Part shown: positions 52,171 through 61,583 of the stretch, one piece after another
How positions within the stretch are numbered: the stretch's first letter is position 1
How the letters are laid out: each line of letters opens with the position of its first letter
Notes under the pieces: generated by a model
Seen by the model: the letters and a program-made list of their open reading frames with translations, nothing else
What the model was told of the DNA's origin: nothing
The model's database searches: none
Position numbers and translations under genes: made by a program
NCBI GenBank assembly: GCA_027452245.1
Contig: DAIDGW010000161.1
Location: 1-64,000, forward strand
Source of the DNA: Acidobacteriaceae bacterium
GTDB lineage: Bacteria; Acidobacteriota; Terriglobia; Terriglobales; Acidobacteriaceae
Length of the DNA stretch: 64,000 nt
Reading direction: 5' to 3'

Positions 52171-53741
52171 GACTTGGCTCGCGGTGTCCCATTTGGCGTG
52201 CCATTCGCGATTGCCAGCTGCACCTTGCTGTGCTTGCGGCTGTAGAAGAAATAGATGAATAAGCCGATCACCAGCCAGATGATCAGACGTGCCCAGGTTT
52301 CCTTACCCAGACTCAGCATCATGAGCGCGGAAACTGAGATCCCCATGATCGGAGTGAATGGAATCCACGGAGTGACGAATGCTCGCGGCACATCGGTTCC
52401 GCGAACCCGCAGCATCCAGACGCCGCCGCAAACGATGATGAAGGCCAGCAGCGTGCCAATCGAAACCAGGTTACCGAGTACGTCGATCGGGGTCAGAGCC
52501 GCGACGGTTGCCACGCAGATCCCCACCAGAATGGTGGAGAGGTAAGGAGTGCGGAATCGAGGATGGATGGTGCTGGCCCATTTCGGCAGCAGCCCGTCGT
52601 GCGCCATGGAAAAGAAGACTCGAGTCTGGCCGAGCAGCATGACGACCATTGTCGAACTCAAGCCGCAGATTGCGCCCAACTTGACGAGCGTGCTGCCCCA
52701 GGCGACGCCGGTCTGATCGATGCCGATGGCGATCGGGTCGGCAACATCGAGGCTCGAGTACTTGACGAGCCCGGTCAGCACTCCTGCAACCAGGATGTAG
52801 AGGATCGTGCAGATAACGAGGGACCCGAGAATGCCGATCGGCATGTCGCGGGCAGGATTCTTAGCCTCCTGCGCCGCGGTCGAGACCGCGTCGAATCCGA
52901 TATAAGCAAAGAAAATTACGCCCGCAGCCGTCGCGATGCCAGACCAGCCAAAATCGCCATAGTGGCCGGTGTTCGCCGGGAGGAAGGGCGTCCAGTTGGA
53001 GATCGCTTCGGCACGGTGACCCAGGATGTAATTGATCCCGAGGCCGAGGAAGACCAGCAGCACGCAGACCTTCACGATCACGATGAAAGAGTTGAAATTG
53101 GCCGATTCCTTGATCCCGATCACAAGGATTACGGTGACGAGCATGATTCCAAGAAATCCGAAAAGATTAAATGATGAATACTGATGCGGCAGGGTGGCGA
53201 TATCGATGTGCTTTGCGGCGAGCGCTTTATCCAGGCGCATCGTTACCCGCTCCCAATGTCCTTGAAAGAAGACGAATGCGGTTCCGGGACAACCGGCGAG
53301 CTTGGGCGAGAGCCGAATTCCGAAGTCGCCCAGAAAACTGAGCACGTAACCACTCCACCCGCTGGCGACGGTAGCGGCGCCAAGAGCGTATTCAAGAATC
53401 AGGTCCCAACCGATGATCCAGGCGATAAACTCGCCAAGAGTGGCGTAGCCGTAGGTGTAAGCCGAACCTGCGACGGGGATCATGGAGGCGAATTCGGCAT
53501 AGCACAACCCGGCAAACACACACGCTACGGCGGCAAGGCTGAAGGAAAGAATGATGGCGGGTCCGGCGTGATTTGCTGCTGCCGTTCCGGTAAGGACGAA
53601 AATTCCCGTCCCGATGATGGCTCCGATGCCGAGCGAGATCAGGTTCGTAGGGCCGAGGGCGCGTTTGAGGCTGTGCTCTCCCGTTTCGCCGGCTTCGTTG
53701 AGAATGGCGTGCAACGGTTTCTTGGCGAGCAGATTTGACAT
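52158..53741 (-). CDS. APC-family amino acid permease (YfnA/CAT-like)
   Basis: A 527-aa membrane protein with about 12 hydrophobic segments. The N-terminal LISLGIGAIIGTGIFVLTGTAAANHAGPAI and YAEFASMIPVAGSAYTYGYATLGEF are APC motifs, and FFAYIGFDAVSTAAQEAKNPARDMP is the CAT-type helix VIII region. A cytoplasmic tail ends AKSMAD. It probably imports cationic or other amino acids in exchange for protons. The stop codon lies within a hairpin. The next gene upstream is another APC permease. Confidence 0.88.
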   Translation of the reverse strand: MSNLLAKKPLHAILNEAGETGEHSLKRALGPTNLISLGIGAIIGTGIFVLTGTAAANHAGPAIILSFSLAAVACVFAGLCYAEFASMIPVAGSAYTYGYATLGEFIAWIIGWDLILEYALGAATVASGWSGYVLSFLGDFGIRLSPKLAGCPGTAFVFFQGHWERVTMRLDKALAAKHIDIATLPHQYSSFNLFGFLGIMLVTVILVIGIKESANFNSFIVIVKVCVLLVFLGLGINYILGHRAEAISNWTPFLPANTGHYGDFGWSGIATAAGVIFFAYIGFDAVSTAAQEAKNPARDMPIGILGSLVICTILYILVAGVLTGLVKYSSLDVADPIAIGIDQTGVAWGSTLVKLGAICGLSSTMVVMLLGQTRVFFSMAHDGLLPKWASTIHPRFRTPYLSTILVGICVATVAALTPIDVLGNLVSIGTLLAFIIVCGGVWMLRVRGTDVPRAFVTPWIPFTPIMGISVSALMMLSLGKETWARLIIWLVIGLFIYFFYSRKHSKVQLAIANGTPNGTPRAKSMAD

Positions 53742-53763
53742 TGTTGTTTGTTTCTCCTTGGCG

Positions 53764-55332
53764 CTACGCTGAAGCGGCGGAGCGCGCCATCTTCGTCCAC
53801 GCGAAATATACCGGGATTCCTAGCAGAACCACGATCAATCCCGGCCACGTGTATTGAGGCTTATAGCGCAATAGTACGACATCTATAAACAGAGCCATAA
53901 CGATGTAAACGGCCGGCAGCACAGGATACCCTAAGGCACGATAAGGCCGCTCGGCCTCGGGGTGAGTTCTTCGCAGCACGAACAAACCCAAGATCGTAAG
54001 GATATAGAAGACCAGCACCGCAAAGATAATGTAATCCAGCAATTGTCCATAGCTTCCGGAAATGCAGAGGACGCAGGTCCAGATCATCTGCACCATGAGG
54101 GAGACGGCGGGCGTTTTATATTTAGGGTGCAACCTCGAGACACTACGGAAGAACAGGCCGTCTTTCGCCATGGCATAGTAAACCCGGGCACCGGAAAGGA
54201 TCAGGCCGTTATCGCATCCGAAGCTGGAAATCATGATGGCTAGAGCCATGAGCGCGCCGCCAATGCCTCCGAACATCTGGGTGATGACCGCGGTTCCAAC
54301 CCGGTCCTCGGCAGCGTACTTGATTCCCCTTCCCAAGACGGTGGTGGCGCCGGGCGTGCCATTCAGGGGAAGCGTCGAAATGTAAATGAAGTTACACGCA
54401 ATATAGAGCGCAATCACCACTCCTGTGCCGAGAGCAAGGGAAAGCGGCAGGTTCCGGCTGGGATTCTTCACTTCTCCGGCGGTAAACGTCACATTGTTCC
54501 ACGCGTCTGAAGAGAACAGCGAGCCTACCTGTGCGACCGCCAGGATGGTTAACGTTCCGACCAGAACTGTAGGGCCACCTACACCGACCTGCACCGCATG
54601 CCGCGCCCCGAGCCCCGCGTTGTGCCAGAAATTTGCTCCAAAATTCGCCGCCAAGGCAGTCGCGTTCCGGCCGAGAGCGAATCCGAAGACCGCCAGTCCC
54701 AGCAGCGCCGAAACCTTGGCCGTGGTGAAGATGTTCTGAATGAAGGCTCCGGTCTTGACGCCGAAGATATTTACCACCGAAAGAAAGATCACCACAAGGA
54801 TCGCAACCGAGTTCTGCGTGTTGATTCCAACGTCCATATTGCCGAGGACCATCGGTCCAATCGGAATCGGGGGCACCTTCCAAAGATGCAGTATCCAGTG
54901 AGTGGAAGAGATTGAGGGGAAAAAGACACCCAGAAATTTTCCGAACGCCACCCCGACGGCCGCGATGGTTCCCGTCTGAATGACCAGAAACAAGGTCCAG
55001 CCGTAAAGAAACCCCCAGAGGGGACCCAACGCTTCCCGTAGATAAACGTATTGGCCGCCGGCGCGTGGCATCATCGCGGCAAGTTCGCCGTAACTCAGTG
55101 CCGCGACAATGGTCATGAACCCTGCGACGGCCCATGCGCCAATGAGCAGGGCAGGCGAATCCACCTCGCGGGCGATTTCGGCCGACACAATAAAGATCCC
55201 GGAACCGATCATGGATCCGATCACCAGCATCGTGGCGCTGGTCAGCCCGAGTCCTTTGACGAGTTCGTGATCCTGCCGGCTATGCCGTTCCCAATCGCTG
55301 GTGGGGTTTGGCTTCGTGGTTGGGGTGCTCAG
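53764..55332 (-). CDS. APC-family amino acid permease, apparent CTG start
   Basis: A 522-aa protein in which the first usable in-frame ATG (55230) would lie inside helix 1. Extending upstream gives a normal N-terminus (STPTTKPNPTSDWERHSRQD then HELVKGLGLTSATMLVIG), starting at CTG 55332 with GGAGG 5 bases before it. No ATG, GTG or TTG lies between them. SMIGSGIFIVSAEIAREVDSPALLIGAW, YGELAAMMPRAGGQYVYLREALGP and VKNPSRNLPLSLALGTGV are APC motifs. It begins 25 bases after thiE. Family members transport amino acids or polyamines. Confidence 0.8.
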   Translation of the reverse strand: MSTPTTKPNPTSDWERHSRQDHELVKGLGLTSATMLVIGSMIGSGIFIVSAEIAREVDSPALLIGAWAVAGFMTIVAALSYGELAAMMPRAGGQYVYLREALGPLWGFLYGWTLFLVIQTGTIAAVGVAFGKFLGVFFPSISSTHWILHLWKVPPIPIGPMVLGNMDVGINTQNSVAILVVIFLSVVNIFGVKTGAFIQNIFTTAKVSALLGLAVFGFALGRNATALAANFGANFWHNAGLGARHAVQVGVGGPTVLVGTLTILAVAQVGSLFSSDAWNNVTFTAGEVKNPSRNLPLSLALGTGVVIALYIACNFIYISTLPLNGTPGATTVLGRGIKYAAEDRVGTAVITQMFGGIGGALMALAIMISSFGCDNGLILSGARVYYAMAKDGLFFRSVSRLHPKYKTPAVSLMVQMIWTCVLCISGSYGQLLDYIIFAVLVFYILTILGLFVLRRTHPEAERPYRALGYPVLPAVYIVMALFIDVVLLRYKPQYTWPGLIVVLLGIPVYFAWTKMARSAASA

Positions 55333-55357
55333 GAAACCTCCAGGGCGTCGAGAAACT

Positions 55358-56032
55358 TTACCTTAATATTCGCAAAAATTCCTCTGCGGACTTCCGAGGC
55401 TCCTGTACGAGGTCGGAAATTACCGCTACACAATCCGCTCCCGCCTCGATCACCGCGGCAGCGTTCGCGCGCGTGATGCCGCCAATCGCGACCAGGGGTT
55501 TGCGGGTCAGACTCCGAGCGATACGCACGCCTTCGAGTCCAACAACCGGGTCCGGATTTGCCTTGCTCGAAGTTGCAAACACTGGCCCGATGGCAACGTA
55601 ATCGGCCGGCATTAATTGCGCCGCCTGCAACTGTAATGGATTGTGTGTCGAAATTCCCAGCCAGCGATCGGGACCGATAATTCGGCGCACCGATTCCGGC
55701 GAGAGATCTTCCTGCCCAACATGCACCCCATCAAACTCCGCGGCCAGGCACAGATCGGCGCGGTCATTCATAATGATTCGCACGGCAAGGAACTTTGCGC
55801 CTGGTCGATTTTGCGAGGCATGGGAGTTCCGAACGCCGGTACTCAGCAAGAGCTGTCTCAGCGCCCGCGCCTGCTCCAGCATCACCCGTGCCTTCTCCGA
55901 CTTATTGCGGTACTGCAGCAGAGTGCAGCCGCCGCGCACGAGTTCCTGTGCATGTGCAATGAGTTCCTGTGTATGTGGAAAGCAGGACGCGTCCAAGATT
56001 GCGTAAAGTCGGGGAAACGGAATCATTGGCAT
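55358..56032 (-). CDS. thiE: Thiamine-phosphate synthase
   Basis: A 224-aa TIM-barrel protein. LYAILDASCFPHTQELIAHAQELVRGGCTLLQYRNKS (pyrophosphate/thiazole side), IIMNDRADLCLAAEFDGVHVGQEDL, LGISTHNPLQLQAAQ, YVAIGPVFATSSKANPDPVVGLEG and LVAIGGITRANAAAVIEAGADCVAVISD are typical ThiE blocks. It joins HMP-PP and THZ-P. A 21-bp imperfect tandem repeat (55940-55981) duplicates seven residues in helix 1. Downstream is the CTG-started permease. Confidence 0.92.
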   Translation of the reverse strand: MPMIPFPRLYAILDASCFPHTQELIAHAQELVRGGCTLLQYRNKSEKARVMLEQARALRQLLLSTGVRNSHASQNRPGAKFLAVRIIMNDRADLCLAAEFDGVHVGQEDLSPESVRRIIGPDRWLGISTHNPLQLQAAQLMPADYVAIGPVFATSSKANPDPVVGLEGVRIARSLTRKPLVAIGGITRANAAAVIEAGADCVAVISDLVQEPRKSAEEFLRILR

Positions 56033-56056
56033 TCGTTGGACAAGTTCGAGAAAATT

Positions 56057-57409
56057 CTAGTGTCCGGTTTTCGCCATGAATCTTTCGATGAAGCCGGTGT
56101 CGAACTTGCCCGCGCGAAAATCGGGATCTGCCAGGATCTTCCGGTGTAGCGGAATGGTCGTGTAGATGCCTTCGACGATAAACATATCTAACGCCCGCGA
56201 CATACGCGAGATCGCTTCAGCCCGGTCCTTGCCGCGGACCACCAGCTTGGCGATCAGCGAGTCATAATAGGGAGGGATCACACCCTCAGCATAGGCTGCC
56301 GTGTCCACGCGAACACCGGTGCCTCCGGCGGGATGGAACGCCGTGATCTTCCCTGCCGATGGGGTAAACTTCTCGGGATGCTCGGCATTGATGCGGCATT
56401 CGATGGCGTGGCCGCGATGCACGATCGGGCCCTGTAGAACATCTTTCATCTCCGCTCCACCGGCAATCATGATCTGGCTTTTCACCAGATCAACATCGGT
56501 GACCATCTCGGTGACGGGATGCTCCACCTGGATGCGCGTATTCATCTCGATGAAATGCAGGTTGCGCTGCTGGTCCATCAGAAACTCGATTGTGCCGGCG
56601 TTCCAGTAGCCGATGTCCTTTAGAGCCTTGCAAAGCACGTTGCCAATGTGCTGACGCAATTCCGGCGTAACCTGGGTCGAGGGCGACTCTTCCAGCAACT
56701 TCTGATGACGACGTTGAATCGAGCACTCGCGTTCACCTAAACTCACGACATTGCCGTGCTCATCCGCCAGTACCTGAAACTCAATGTGCCGCGGATGCTC
56801 GACGTACTTCTCCATGTACAGGTCGCCGTTGCCAAAGGCTCCAGCCGCCTCGGTCTGCGCTGCTTTGTACAGTCCCGGCAACTCTTCTTCACTGCGCACA
56901 ATGCGCATGCCGCGCCCCCCACCGCCTGCCGACGCCTTCAGGATCACTGGAAATCCAACTTGCTTGGCCCACTCAATCGCTTCGCCTTCCGAGGCAACAA
57001 TCCCATCCGAGCCGGGAAGAATCGGCACCCCCGCCTTCTTCATGGCGGTGCGCGCTTTCTCTTTTTCGCCCATCAGGCGCGTCACTTCCGGGCGCGGGCC
57101 GATAAACTTAATCCCGCTGGTTTCGCAAACTTCGGCAAAATTCGCGTTCTCGGCGAGGAGCCCGTATCCGGGGTGGACCGCCTCCACATTAGCGATTTCG
57201 GCGGCGCTGATGACGGCCGGGATATTCAGATAGCTATGGGCCAACTGCGGAGGTCCAATGCAGATTGCCTCATCGGCGAATTTGACCGGCAGCGAGTTGC
57301 GGTCGGCCTCGCTGTAGATCGCAACCGTCCGCACGCCCAGTTCTTTGCAGGCGCAAATGATGCGCAGAGCAATCTCACCACGATTGGCAATCAGGATCTT
57401 CTTAAACAT
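56057..57409 (-). CDS. accC: Biotin carboxylase (acetyl-CoA carboxylase)
   Basis: A 450-aa protein from ATG 57409 ([17 protein letters not shown]), the standard start; a longer frame reaches 57496. ATP-grasp motifs [69 protein letters not shown] and [17 protein letters not shown] are complete. It carboxylates biotin on AccB. accB is upstream by 127 bases, with a terminator-like hairpin between (57495-57519). thiE follows 24 bases downstream. Confidence 0.95.
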   Translation of the reverse strand: MFKKILIANRGEIALRIICACKELGVRTVAIYSEADRNSLPVKFADEAICIGPPQLAHSYLNIPAVISAAEIANVEAVHPGYGLLAENANFAEVCETSGIKFIGPRPEVTRLMGEKEKARTAMKKAGVPILPGSDGIVASEGEAIEWAKQVGFPVILKASAGGGGRGMRIVRSEEELPGLYKAAQTEAAGAFGNGDLYMEKYVEHPRHIEFQVLADEHGNVVSLGERECSIQRRHQKLLEESPSTQVTPELRQHIGNVLCKALKDIGYWNAGTIEFLMDQQRNLHFIEMNTRIQVEHPVTEMVTDVDLVKSQIMIAGGAEMKDVLQGPIVHRGHAIECRINAEHPEKFTPSAGKITAFHPAGGTGVRVDTAAYAEGVIPPYYDSLIAKLVVRGKDRAEAISRMSRALDMFIVEGIYTTIPLHRKILADPDFRAGKFDTGFIERFMAKTGH

Positions 57410-57494
57410 GAGAAATATGTTTGCCGCGAAGTTCAGGCATTGCCCCCAGGCATCTACTTGGAAGTATGCGCCAGGGAAAATTGCTTCCAGACAC

Positions 57495-57519
57495 AAAACG
57501 GCGCGCCAGCGGCGCGCCG
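57495..57519 (-). terminator. Terminator-like hairpin between accB and accC
   Basis: On the minus strand CGGCGCGCC-GCT-GGCGCGCCG is followed by TTTTGTGT; the two arms are the 8-base palindrome GGCGCGCC. It sits 17 bases after the accB stop and 86 bases before accC, so it may reduce accC expression. Confidence 0.5.
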
Positions 57520-57535
57520 CACTTCTTACTGCGTC

Positions 57536-58033
57536 TCAGCCTTTCGGTCGGATCGCAAATAATTCCTGACCGTATTCGATCGGCTGGCCGTTCGATACCA
57601 GCTTCTTAACAATCTCTCCCGCCACATCCGATTCAATCTCATTCAGCAGCTTCATGGCTTCGACAATGCACAGCACCTGGCCGACTTCCACCATGTCGCC
57701 AACCTTCACGAAGGGTGGCGCTCCAGGAGAGGGCGCTTCATAGAATGTCCCCACAATCGGGGACTTCACCATCTGGAATTGCTCTTGGGCTTCTTTCGGA
57801 GCTGGAGCCGCGGCAGGCGCGGCTGGAATCGCAGCCGGTGCAGAATGGACTTCTGGAGCAAGAGATGGCACTGCGGGAACGGCGAAGAAGCGCGGATCTC
57901 CCTGCGAGTGAACGATCGTGTGCTCGCCCGCGCGCTTAATTCGAACCTTGACATCCCCGCGCTCCAATTCGAACTCGGCGATGTCTTTCTCGATTAAGAA
58001 CTCAATTAGTTCTTTCAGCTCTTTTTGATTCAT
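57536..58033 (-). CDS. accB: Biotin carboxyl carrier protein
   Basis: A 165-aa protein. An N-terminal helical region (KELKELIEFLIEKDIAEFELERGDVKVRIKRA) is followed by a Pro/Ala-rich linker and a biotinyl domain with PIVGTFYEAPSPGAPPFVKVGDMVEVGQVLCIVEAMKLLNEIESDVAGEIVKKL. The biotinylated Lys is 128 in EAMKL. Partner of AccC. Upstream lies the M24 peptidase gene. Confidence 0.95.
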   Translation of the reverse strand: MNQKELKELIEFLIEKDIAEFELERGDVKVRIKRAGEHTIVHSQGDPRFFAVPAVPSLAPEVHSAPAAIPAAPAAAPAPKEAQEQFQMVKSPIVGTFYEAPSPGAPPFVKVGDMVEVGQVLCIVEAMKLLNEIESDVAGEIVKKLVSNGQPIEYGQELFAIRPKG

Positions 58034-58134
58034 GTGGTTACGGTGGAACGGCTCGCTACTTCCCCGTCTCAGGCCAGAACTCTGAGGCCATCAGCCGGCC
58101 GGAGTTCTACCCGACCCTCTTTCGTAAATGGAAA

Positions 58135-59217
58135 CTAGACCACCAATAAATCCTTGCTTGTCGGAGTCAAAACCTGGTGCCCGCTTTTGGTGACGAGAAC
58201 CATGTCCTCAATCCGAACGCCCCATTGTCCCGGGAGATAAATCCCCGGTTCAACGGTGAGAACCATTCCCGGCTCCAACAGGTCTTGTTGCCCGCTTGCG
58301 ACCCGGGGCGGCTCGTGAACTTCCAGTCCCACGCCGTGTCCGGTCGAATGGGTAAAATAACGGCCCAGTTTTGCTTTGCGCAATACTGTGCGGGCCGCAT
58401 TATCAACCGCGCCAGCGCTTACTCCCGGCCGCACAGCTTCGATCGCAGCCTGTTGCGCCTCCCGGACCGCATCATACGCCCGCCGCGCTTCAGCGCTAAT
58501 TTCACCGACCCACACGGTGCGCGTCTGGTCCGAGCAATAACCTGCGAGTATAACACCGAAGTCACACACGACGAACCCGTTAGCCCGGACCGGGTTGCTG
58601 GTCGCGCGCCCGTGCGGCAGGGCTGACCGCTCTCCGGAAGCAATGATCGTGGGGAAAGACATGCCTTCGGCTCCGGCGCGCCGCGCCGCATATTCCATCT
58701 CCGCCGCAACTTCTGACTCCAGGACACCGGACCGCATACCCTTGACCGCCTGCTCGAATAAATCAGCCCCGAGGTTCACCGCATTTCGAATCAGTTCCAG
58801 TTCCTCGAAGTCTTTTACCATCCGCTGCCTTTCGATCAGAGGAGGAGCATCGGTCAATTTCAGTCTCGACGGCAGGATGTCGGCTAGCCGTCTTCTTTCC
58901 GCTACCGTCATATGGTCGGCTTCGATTCCGATTCTGGAGCGGCCCGGACTCTGCTTGCGAATCCATTCGCCTAGCACTTGCAGCACGCTCGTCCGGGCGA
59001 TAACAATTCTTCCGCCTTTGACTTCCTCGCGTGCCTGCGTGTCATATCGGGAATCTGAAAAAAAGATGCTTCGGGACTCTCCCACTACGAGGAATCCAGC
59101 ACTGCCGGTAAATCCGCAAAGATAGTGAATATTGGGAAGATGGCTGACCACAAGCCAATCCAGACGGCTCTTCGTCAATCCAGCGCGCAGCTTCCGCTGC
59201 CGTTCCATGAAGTTCAT
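58135..59217 (-). CDS. M24 family Xaa-Pro peptidase
   Basis: A 360-aa protein from ATG 59217 (MNFMERQRKLRAGLTKS). The creatinase-like N-terminal domain (NIHYLCGFTGSAGFLVVGE) is followed by the pita-bread catalytic domain. Metal ligands fall in CDFGVILAGYCSDQTRT (first Asp), the second Asp near, HSTGHGVGLEVHEPPRV (His) and EPGMVLTVEPGIYLPGQWGVRIEDMV (two Glu). It removes N-terminal residues before Pro. It lies between pilQ and accB, same strand. Confidence 0.9.
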   Translation of the reverse strand: MNFMERQRKLRAGLTKSRLDWLVVSHLPNIHYLCGFTGSAGFLVVGESRSIFFSDSRYDTQAREEVKGGRIVIARTSVLQVLGEWIRKQSPGRSRIGIEADHMTVAERRRLADILPSRLKLTDAPPLIERQRMVKDFEELELIRNAVNLGADLFEQAVKGMRSGVLESEVAAEMEYAARRAGAEGMSFPTIIASGERSALPHGRATSNPVRANGFVVCDFGVILAGYCSDQTRTVWVGEISAEARRAYDAVREAQQAAIEAVRPGVSAGAVDNAARTVLRKAKLGRYFTHSTGHGVGLEVHEPPRVASGQQDLLEPGMVLTVEPGIYLPGQWGVRIEDMVLVTKSGHQVLTPTSKDLLVV

Positions 59218-59284
59218 TTTGCTGAGTGTAGCAGGACATAAGATCAAGGCTATTTTCGAATCAGCCGGCAGGAGGTGCGTTCTA

Positions 59285-59336
59285 CCAAAAACAAAAACCG
59301 CCGGCTTGGGACAGGTTCGTCGCAAAGCCGGCGGTT
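59285..59336 (-). terminator. Intrinsic terminator of the pil operon
   Basis: On the minus strand AACCGCCGGCTT pairs perfectly with AAGCCGGCGGTT (12 bp; 59325-59336 and 59296-59307), with a 17-base loop, then TTTGTTTTTGG-type T tract to 59285. It lies 19 bases after the pilQ stop. Confidence 0.8.
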
Positions 59337-59354
59337 CGATTAGAAACCGCTTCG

Positions 59355-61493
59355 CTAGGTCTGAATGATCCGTGGCGTAATGAAGAAGATCAGTTCCTGA
59401 CTTTCGGTACTTACGGTTGTGTGTTTGAACAGGTTGCCCAGCACCGGGATACTTCCGAGCAGCGGGACCTGATCGACGTTGATGGAGTTGTTAGTCTGGA
59501 TAACGCCGCCGATCACCACCGTGCCGCCATCGGTCACAAGGACCTGGGTGGTGGCCTGCTGGGTGATCAGTTCTGGGTTACCCTGAATCTCGACACCGAA
59601 GTTCGGGGTCGTGTTCTCCACGTCAACATTCAGGAAAATCGTGTTCTCCGACGTGATCTGTGGCGTAACCGTCAGGCGCAAGAAAGCGTCGACGTAAGTT
59701 ACTGTCGGCGGACCTCCCAACTGCGCCAAAGTCACGATAGGCACGCGGACACCCTGTTTCACCACCGCCTGAATGTTGTTCTGGGTGACAACGCGCGGAC
59801 GAGAGAGAATCTTCAACAGACCGCGCGATTCAGCCATTGTCAGGATGGCATCGATACGGATGGCATTGCTCGAGTTCTGGAACGAGAGACCACTGGTGGG
59901 ATTGGTTGATCCCAGGTTCGAGAACAACGGGATCTGAGACAGAGTCGTTCCAGTCGTGGGCGACGTGCCGACGATCGAATATAACGGACTGCCCCCAAAA
60001 GTGCCGATTGGGGATGTCCCCACTGCACTGGCACCGCCCACTGTCGACGCTGCATTGCCCCAGCCAAAGCCCAACTGGGTGCCGATATCGCGAGCGAACG
60101 ACCGGGTCGCGGCGACGACACGAGCTTCGATCTCGACTTCCTGCGTCTTGCGATCCAACTGCGTCAGCAGGCGGTCAATGGTCGGAATGACCTTGGGAAT
60201 GTCGCTCACGATGACAGCGTTGGTGCGCTCGTCGGCAACTACATCGCCGCGCTGCGACAGGAACTTCTTGACCGTGATGATCACGTCCTTGGCCTTGGCA
60301 TAGCTCAGGAAACGGGTCACCGTAACTTTCTCTACGGCAAGAGCTTCCGCTTCCATTTGGGCGCGGCGGCCTTCCGCCTCTTTCTTCAATGTGTCGACAG
60401 TGGCGATACGAAGCACATTGCCTTCCAGTTCGCGCGCCAGATCGTTGTTTTTGAGAACAATGTCCAAAGCCTGATCCCACGGCACATCATCGAGAACGAT
60501 GGTCAGGGTGCCGTGCACATTAGGATCGAGTACCACATTCAATCCGCTGATCTCATGAATCAGACGGAAGAAATCCTTCAGGTCCACGTCCTTCAAGTTG
60601 ACCGAGATCGGCTCGCCCGTATACTTCGGTCCCGTGGACGCAGGCTGCTGTCCCATCTGCGCCTTCTGCTCGGCAGCAAGATTTACGGCCGGCTGAACTC
60701 CGGAACTGGAAGCCACGCTCTGCATGGCATTCACGCTGACTGGCAACAGTTCGGCGGCCGTCTTGTCGGCGAACCGGGCTGCCGCTTCCTGTGCCCGAAC
60801 TTCCGGCTCGACTTCGGCCGGGCTGCTCTTAGCGTTCGGCTTGTCGCCAGCCGACTGGTTCGTCGTCTGCGGCTTGTACGAGGGCTCGACAAAAACGAAG
60901 TCATTCGGCGCCGATGCCGGCTTGCTCTCCGCCTTTGCGATCGTGGCCACAGGTGCCGCCGCGGCCGGCGTCTTTACCTCGGCGACTCGCGGAGAGAATG
61001 GCGAGACCGGCTGGGAGGTAGCGGCGCTCACCTGCGGTGCAGGCTGGCTGGCAGCATCATTCGACTTCTGCGCAAAAGCCTGCCCGTGCAATGTCAGCAC
61101 ATATTTACCCGCCGATGGGCGCGTCAGTTCATACGAGCACGCCTTCTCCAGGTCCACAACCACTCGGGTCGTCGGAGGCGTATGCCCGTCCATGCCAATG
61201 CGCACGCCCTTGACTCCGTCCGCGCCCACCTGGATGTGGGTCTGCCCCGAGGCCATCACGGTCTCCGGCAGGTCCACCACCACGCGCGCAGGCGAGTCAA
61301 GCGCACTCAGCTTCGGGGTTGTTGTTCCCCGGGAGCTGATCACCACCTGGATGTCGTCCGTGCCCCGGACTACGTTCACTCGCTGAAGCTCGCTCCGCGA
61401 GCTCGCCGGCTGTGATACCGGCGTCTGTGCGGTCGCAGCCACCACCGCCATCAGCAGCAATGGTACGAACATTGTCAGAAGTTGCTTTCGCAT
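59355..61493 (-). CDS. pilQ: Type IV pilus secretin PilQ
   Basis: A 712-aa protein from ATG 61493 (GGAGAGG just upstream; an ATG 5 codons earlier has no clear site). Signal peptide MRKQLLTMFVPLLLMAVVAATAQT, an AMIN-type domain (LQRVNVVRGTDDIQVVISSRG and VRIGMDGHTPPTTRVVVDLEKAC), a Ser/Ala/Pro linker, and a secretin part beginning about residue 310 with ISVNLKDVDLKDFFRLIHEISGLNVVLDPNVHG, VPWDQALDIVLKNNDLARELEGNVLRI, then RPRVVTQNNIQAVVKQGVRVPIVT and TVVIGGVIQTNNSINVDQVPLLGSIPVLGNLFKH. It forms the outer-membrane pilus channel. A terminator follows. Confidence 0.93.
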   Translation of the reverse strand: MRKQLLTMFVPLLLMAVVAATAQTPVSQPASSRSELQRVNVVRGTDDIQVVISSRGTTTPKLSALDSPARVVVDLPETVMASGQTHIQVGADGVKGVRIGMDGHTPPTTRVVVDLEKACSYELTRPSAGKYVLTLHGQAFAQKSNDAASQPAPQVSAATSQPVSPFSPRVAEVKTPAAAAPVATIAKAESKPASAPNDFVFVEPSYKPQTTNQSAGDKPNAKSSPAEVEPEVRAQEAAARFADKTAAELLPVSVNAMQSVASSSGVQPAVNLAAEQKAQMGQQPASTGPKYTGEPISVNLKDVDLKDFFRLIHEISGLNVVLDPNVHGTLTIVLDDVPWDQALDIVLKNNDLARELEGNVLRIATVDTLKKEAEGRRAQMEAEALAVEKVTVTRFLSYAKAKDVIITVKKFLSQRGDVVADERTNAVIVSDIPKVIPTIDRLLTQLDRKTQEVEIEARVVAATRSFARDIGTQLGFGWGNAASTVGGASAVGTSPIGTFGGSPLYSIVGTSPTTGTTLSQIPLFSNLGSTNPTSGLSFQNSSNAIRIDAILTMAESRGLLKILSRPRVVTQNNIQAVVKQGVRVPIVTLAQLGGPPTVTYVDAFLRLTVTPQITSENTIFLNVDVENTTPNFGVEIQGNPELITQQATTQVLVTDGGTVVIGGVIQTNNSINVDQVPLLGSIPVLGNLFKHTTVSTESQELIFFITPRIIQT

Positions 61494-61583
61494 TTCGCCT
61501 CTCCCCAACTCGCGGGTTTTGCCCGCGTGTCCTTCTCAAACTCTGTTTCTCGTTGCCTAGTGCTGGCTTGCCCTCCGGCTTAA

